Positions 6,098 through 6,787 of a DNA stretch of 6,787 nucleotides are shown here, piece by piece. This DNA is from Candidatus Brocadiaceae bacterium (GTDB lineage Bacteria; Planctomycetota; Brocadiia; SM23-32). Positions within the stretch are counted from its first letter, which is position 1. Every line of letters starts with the position of its first letter. Under the pieces are notes generated by a model. The model was not told where the DNA came from. It searched no databases and saw only the letters and a list, made by a program, of their open reading frames with translations. The translations under genes were made by a program, and so were the position numbers. Location of the stretch: assembly GCA_030615435.1 (NCBI GenBank), contig JAUWZH010000144.1:1-6787 (forward strand), read 5' to 3'.

Positions 6098-6787
6098 TCA
6101 CCCCACCAGTTTGCGCCATTCGTTCTTCAGGAAGCTGGGGATATCGGTGGCATCCTTCGGCCCCACTATCACGGAGCAGCCCAGTTCCTCTTCCAGTTCC
6201 CCGCTGATGACGGCCACCAGGCCGGGGATGACGGGACGGCGATAGGCCTCGTCGAGTTTTTCGAGGGCCCCCGTGCTCTGCGCCGCTTTCTTGATCTGCT
6301 CCGGGCCGAACTTGTCGGCCGCCCAGGCGGTGAGCACGCTCGTGCCCTCGGTGTCCACGGCGAGCAGCCGCGCCGGAACCCGACTCGCCTCCACCTCCCC
6401 CTGGACGCTGAAGTAAGTCAGGGAGAAGTTGGTGGTGATCAGCAGCGGCGCCTTGTCGTCCGGCTCGCCCACTTCATAGAGCTTCGGCTCAACCTGCACC
6501 GGCGTCTGCGGGTCTATGTAAATGCTCTGGCGCATGGTCAGAACCGGCAGCACGTACTCCGGGCTGTCCTCGTCCATCACCACGATGCCCGCATACTTGG
6601 ACACATAGTGACACGCCTCGAGCGAAAGCTGATTAGGATCCTGCGCCGACGCGCAGCCAAGCGCGGGCAGAGCCAGGGGGCGATGATTGGCACGCAGGGC
6701 TGAGCTCCGCGAGAGCTTGAGGTAGTCCTGCGCGTCCGCCGGGTCCACGTCGCTCTGACGTAGGTCAATCGCCTCCACAGCGCCCGG
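6098..6787 (-). CDS. acsC: Corrinoid/iron-sulfur protein large subunit, C-terminal part (N-terminus outside window)
   Basis: The large subunit binds the corrinoid in its C-terminal domain and a 4Fe-4S cluster in its N-terminal domain; with AcsD it shuttles the methyl group to acetyl-CoA synthase. The window holds the last 229 residues of a protein usually near 445, so the cluster-binding half is not seen. The frame runs unbroken to the right edge. A GTG at 6778 opens the frame but is internal, because family-typical sequence (AVEAIDLRQSDV) already spans it. Recognised segments, counted from the window edge: KYAGIVVMDE (64-73), LLITTNFSLTYFSVQGEVE (115-133, corrinoid-domain core), LLAVDTEGTSVLTAWAADKF (141-160), IPGLVAVISGELEEELG (187-203), and VGPKDATDIPSFLK (208-221). 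The stop is one base from the acsV start, so the two are probably co-translated. Confidence 0.93.
   Translation of the reverse strand, partial: PGAVEAIDLRQSDVDPADAQDYLKLSRSSALRANHRPLALPALGCASAQDPNQLSLEACHYVSKYAGIVVMDEDSPEYVLPVLTMRQSIYIDPQTPVQVEPKLYEVGEPDDKAPLLITTNFSLTYFSVQGEVEASRVPARLLAVDTEGTSVLTAWAADKFGPEQIKKAAQSTGALEKLDEAYRRPVIPGLVAVISGELEEELGCSVIVGPKDATDIPSFLKNEWRKLVG

Noticed and set aside
4723..6207. Long plus-strand open frame (494 codons) opposite acsV
   Set aside because: It mirrors the acsV coding frame in GC-rich DNA; its product is low-complexity His/Arg/Ala/Gly-rich and resembles no family, while acsV is certain on the minus strand.
6776..6778. GTG at 6778 as a true gene start
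   Set aside because: The frame continues to the window edge and the residues around it are internal AcsC sequence, so the real start lies outside the window.

Overview
The window is one stretch of a bacterial Wood-Ljungdahl (reductive acetyl-CoA) gene cluster. All six genes lie on the minus strand, so transcription runs from high to low coordinates. In reading order they are: the 3' part of acsC (corrinoid/iron-sulfur protein large subunit, cut by the right edge), acsV (RACo-type ATP-dependent corrinoid activator), acsD (corrinoid/iron-sulfur protein small subunit), acsE (methyltetrahydrofolate:corrinoid methyltransferase), a DUF3786-family gene of unknown function, and fhs (formate-tetrahydrofolate ligase, cut by the left edge). 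No RNA gene, mobile element, CRISPR array or large repeat was seen, and no stretch over 300 bases lacks a gene.

Organism: the DNA is GC-rich with strong G/C bias at third codon positions, which explains the long spurious open frames opposite the real genes. A bacterial AcsE-type methyltransferase together with Fhs indicates the tetrahydrofolate-based bacterial version of the pathway, hence an anaerobe that is acetogenic or otherwise uses the pathway for CO2 fixation or acetate/C1 oxidation. The phylum cannot be fixed from the sequence alone. High-GC Actinobacteriota, Chloroflexota and Firmicutes lineages with this pathway are all possible.

Layout: acsC, acsV, acsD and acsE are packed with gaps of 1, 3 and 13 nt, so they are very probably co-transcribed and translationally coupled. 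A 124-nt gap with a hairpin separates acsE from the DUF3786 gene. A 106-nt gap separates that gene from fhs. It holds a strong hairpin and then a terminator-like hairpin with a U-rich tail ending directly before the fhs ribosome binding site, so fhs output may be set by read-through or attenuation.

How the genes work together: Fhs activates formate onto tetrahydrofolate. After reduction to methyl-THF (enzymes not in this window), AcsE moves the methyl group to the Co(I) corrinoid of the AcsCD protein, which delivers it to acetyl-CoA synthase (acsB, not in this window). AcsV re-reduces corrinoid that has been accidentally oxidised to Co(II). The DUF3786 gene is the one member without a known role. 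The content is mostly a well-known pathway. The unexplained parts are the DUF3786 gene and the fhs leader, and no wholly new system was recognised.
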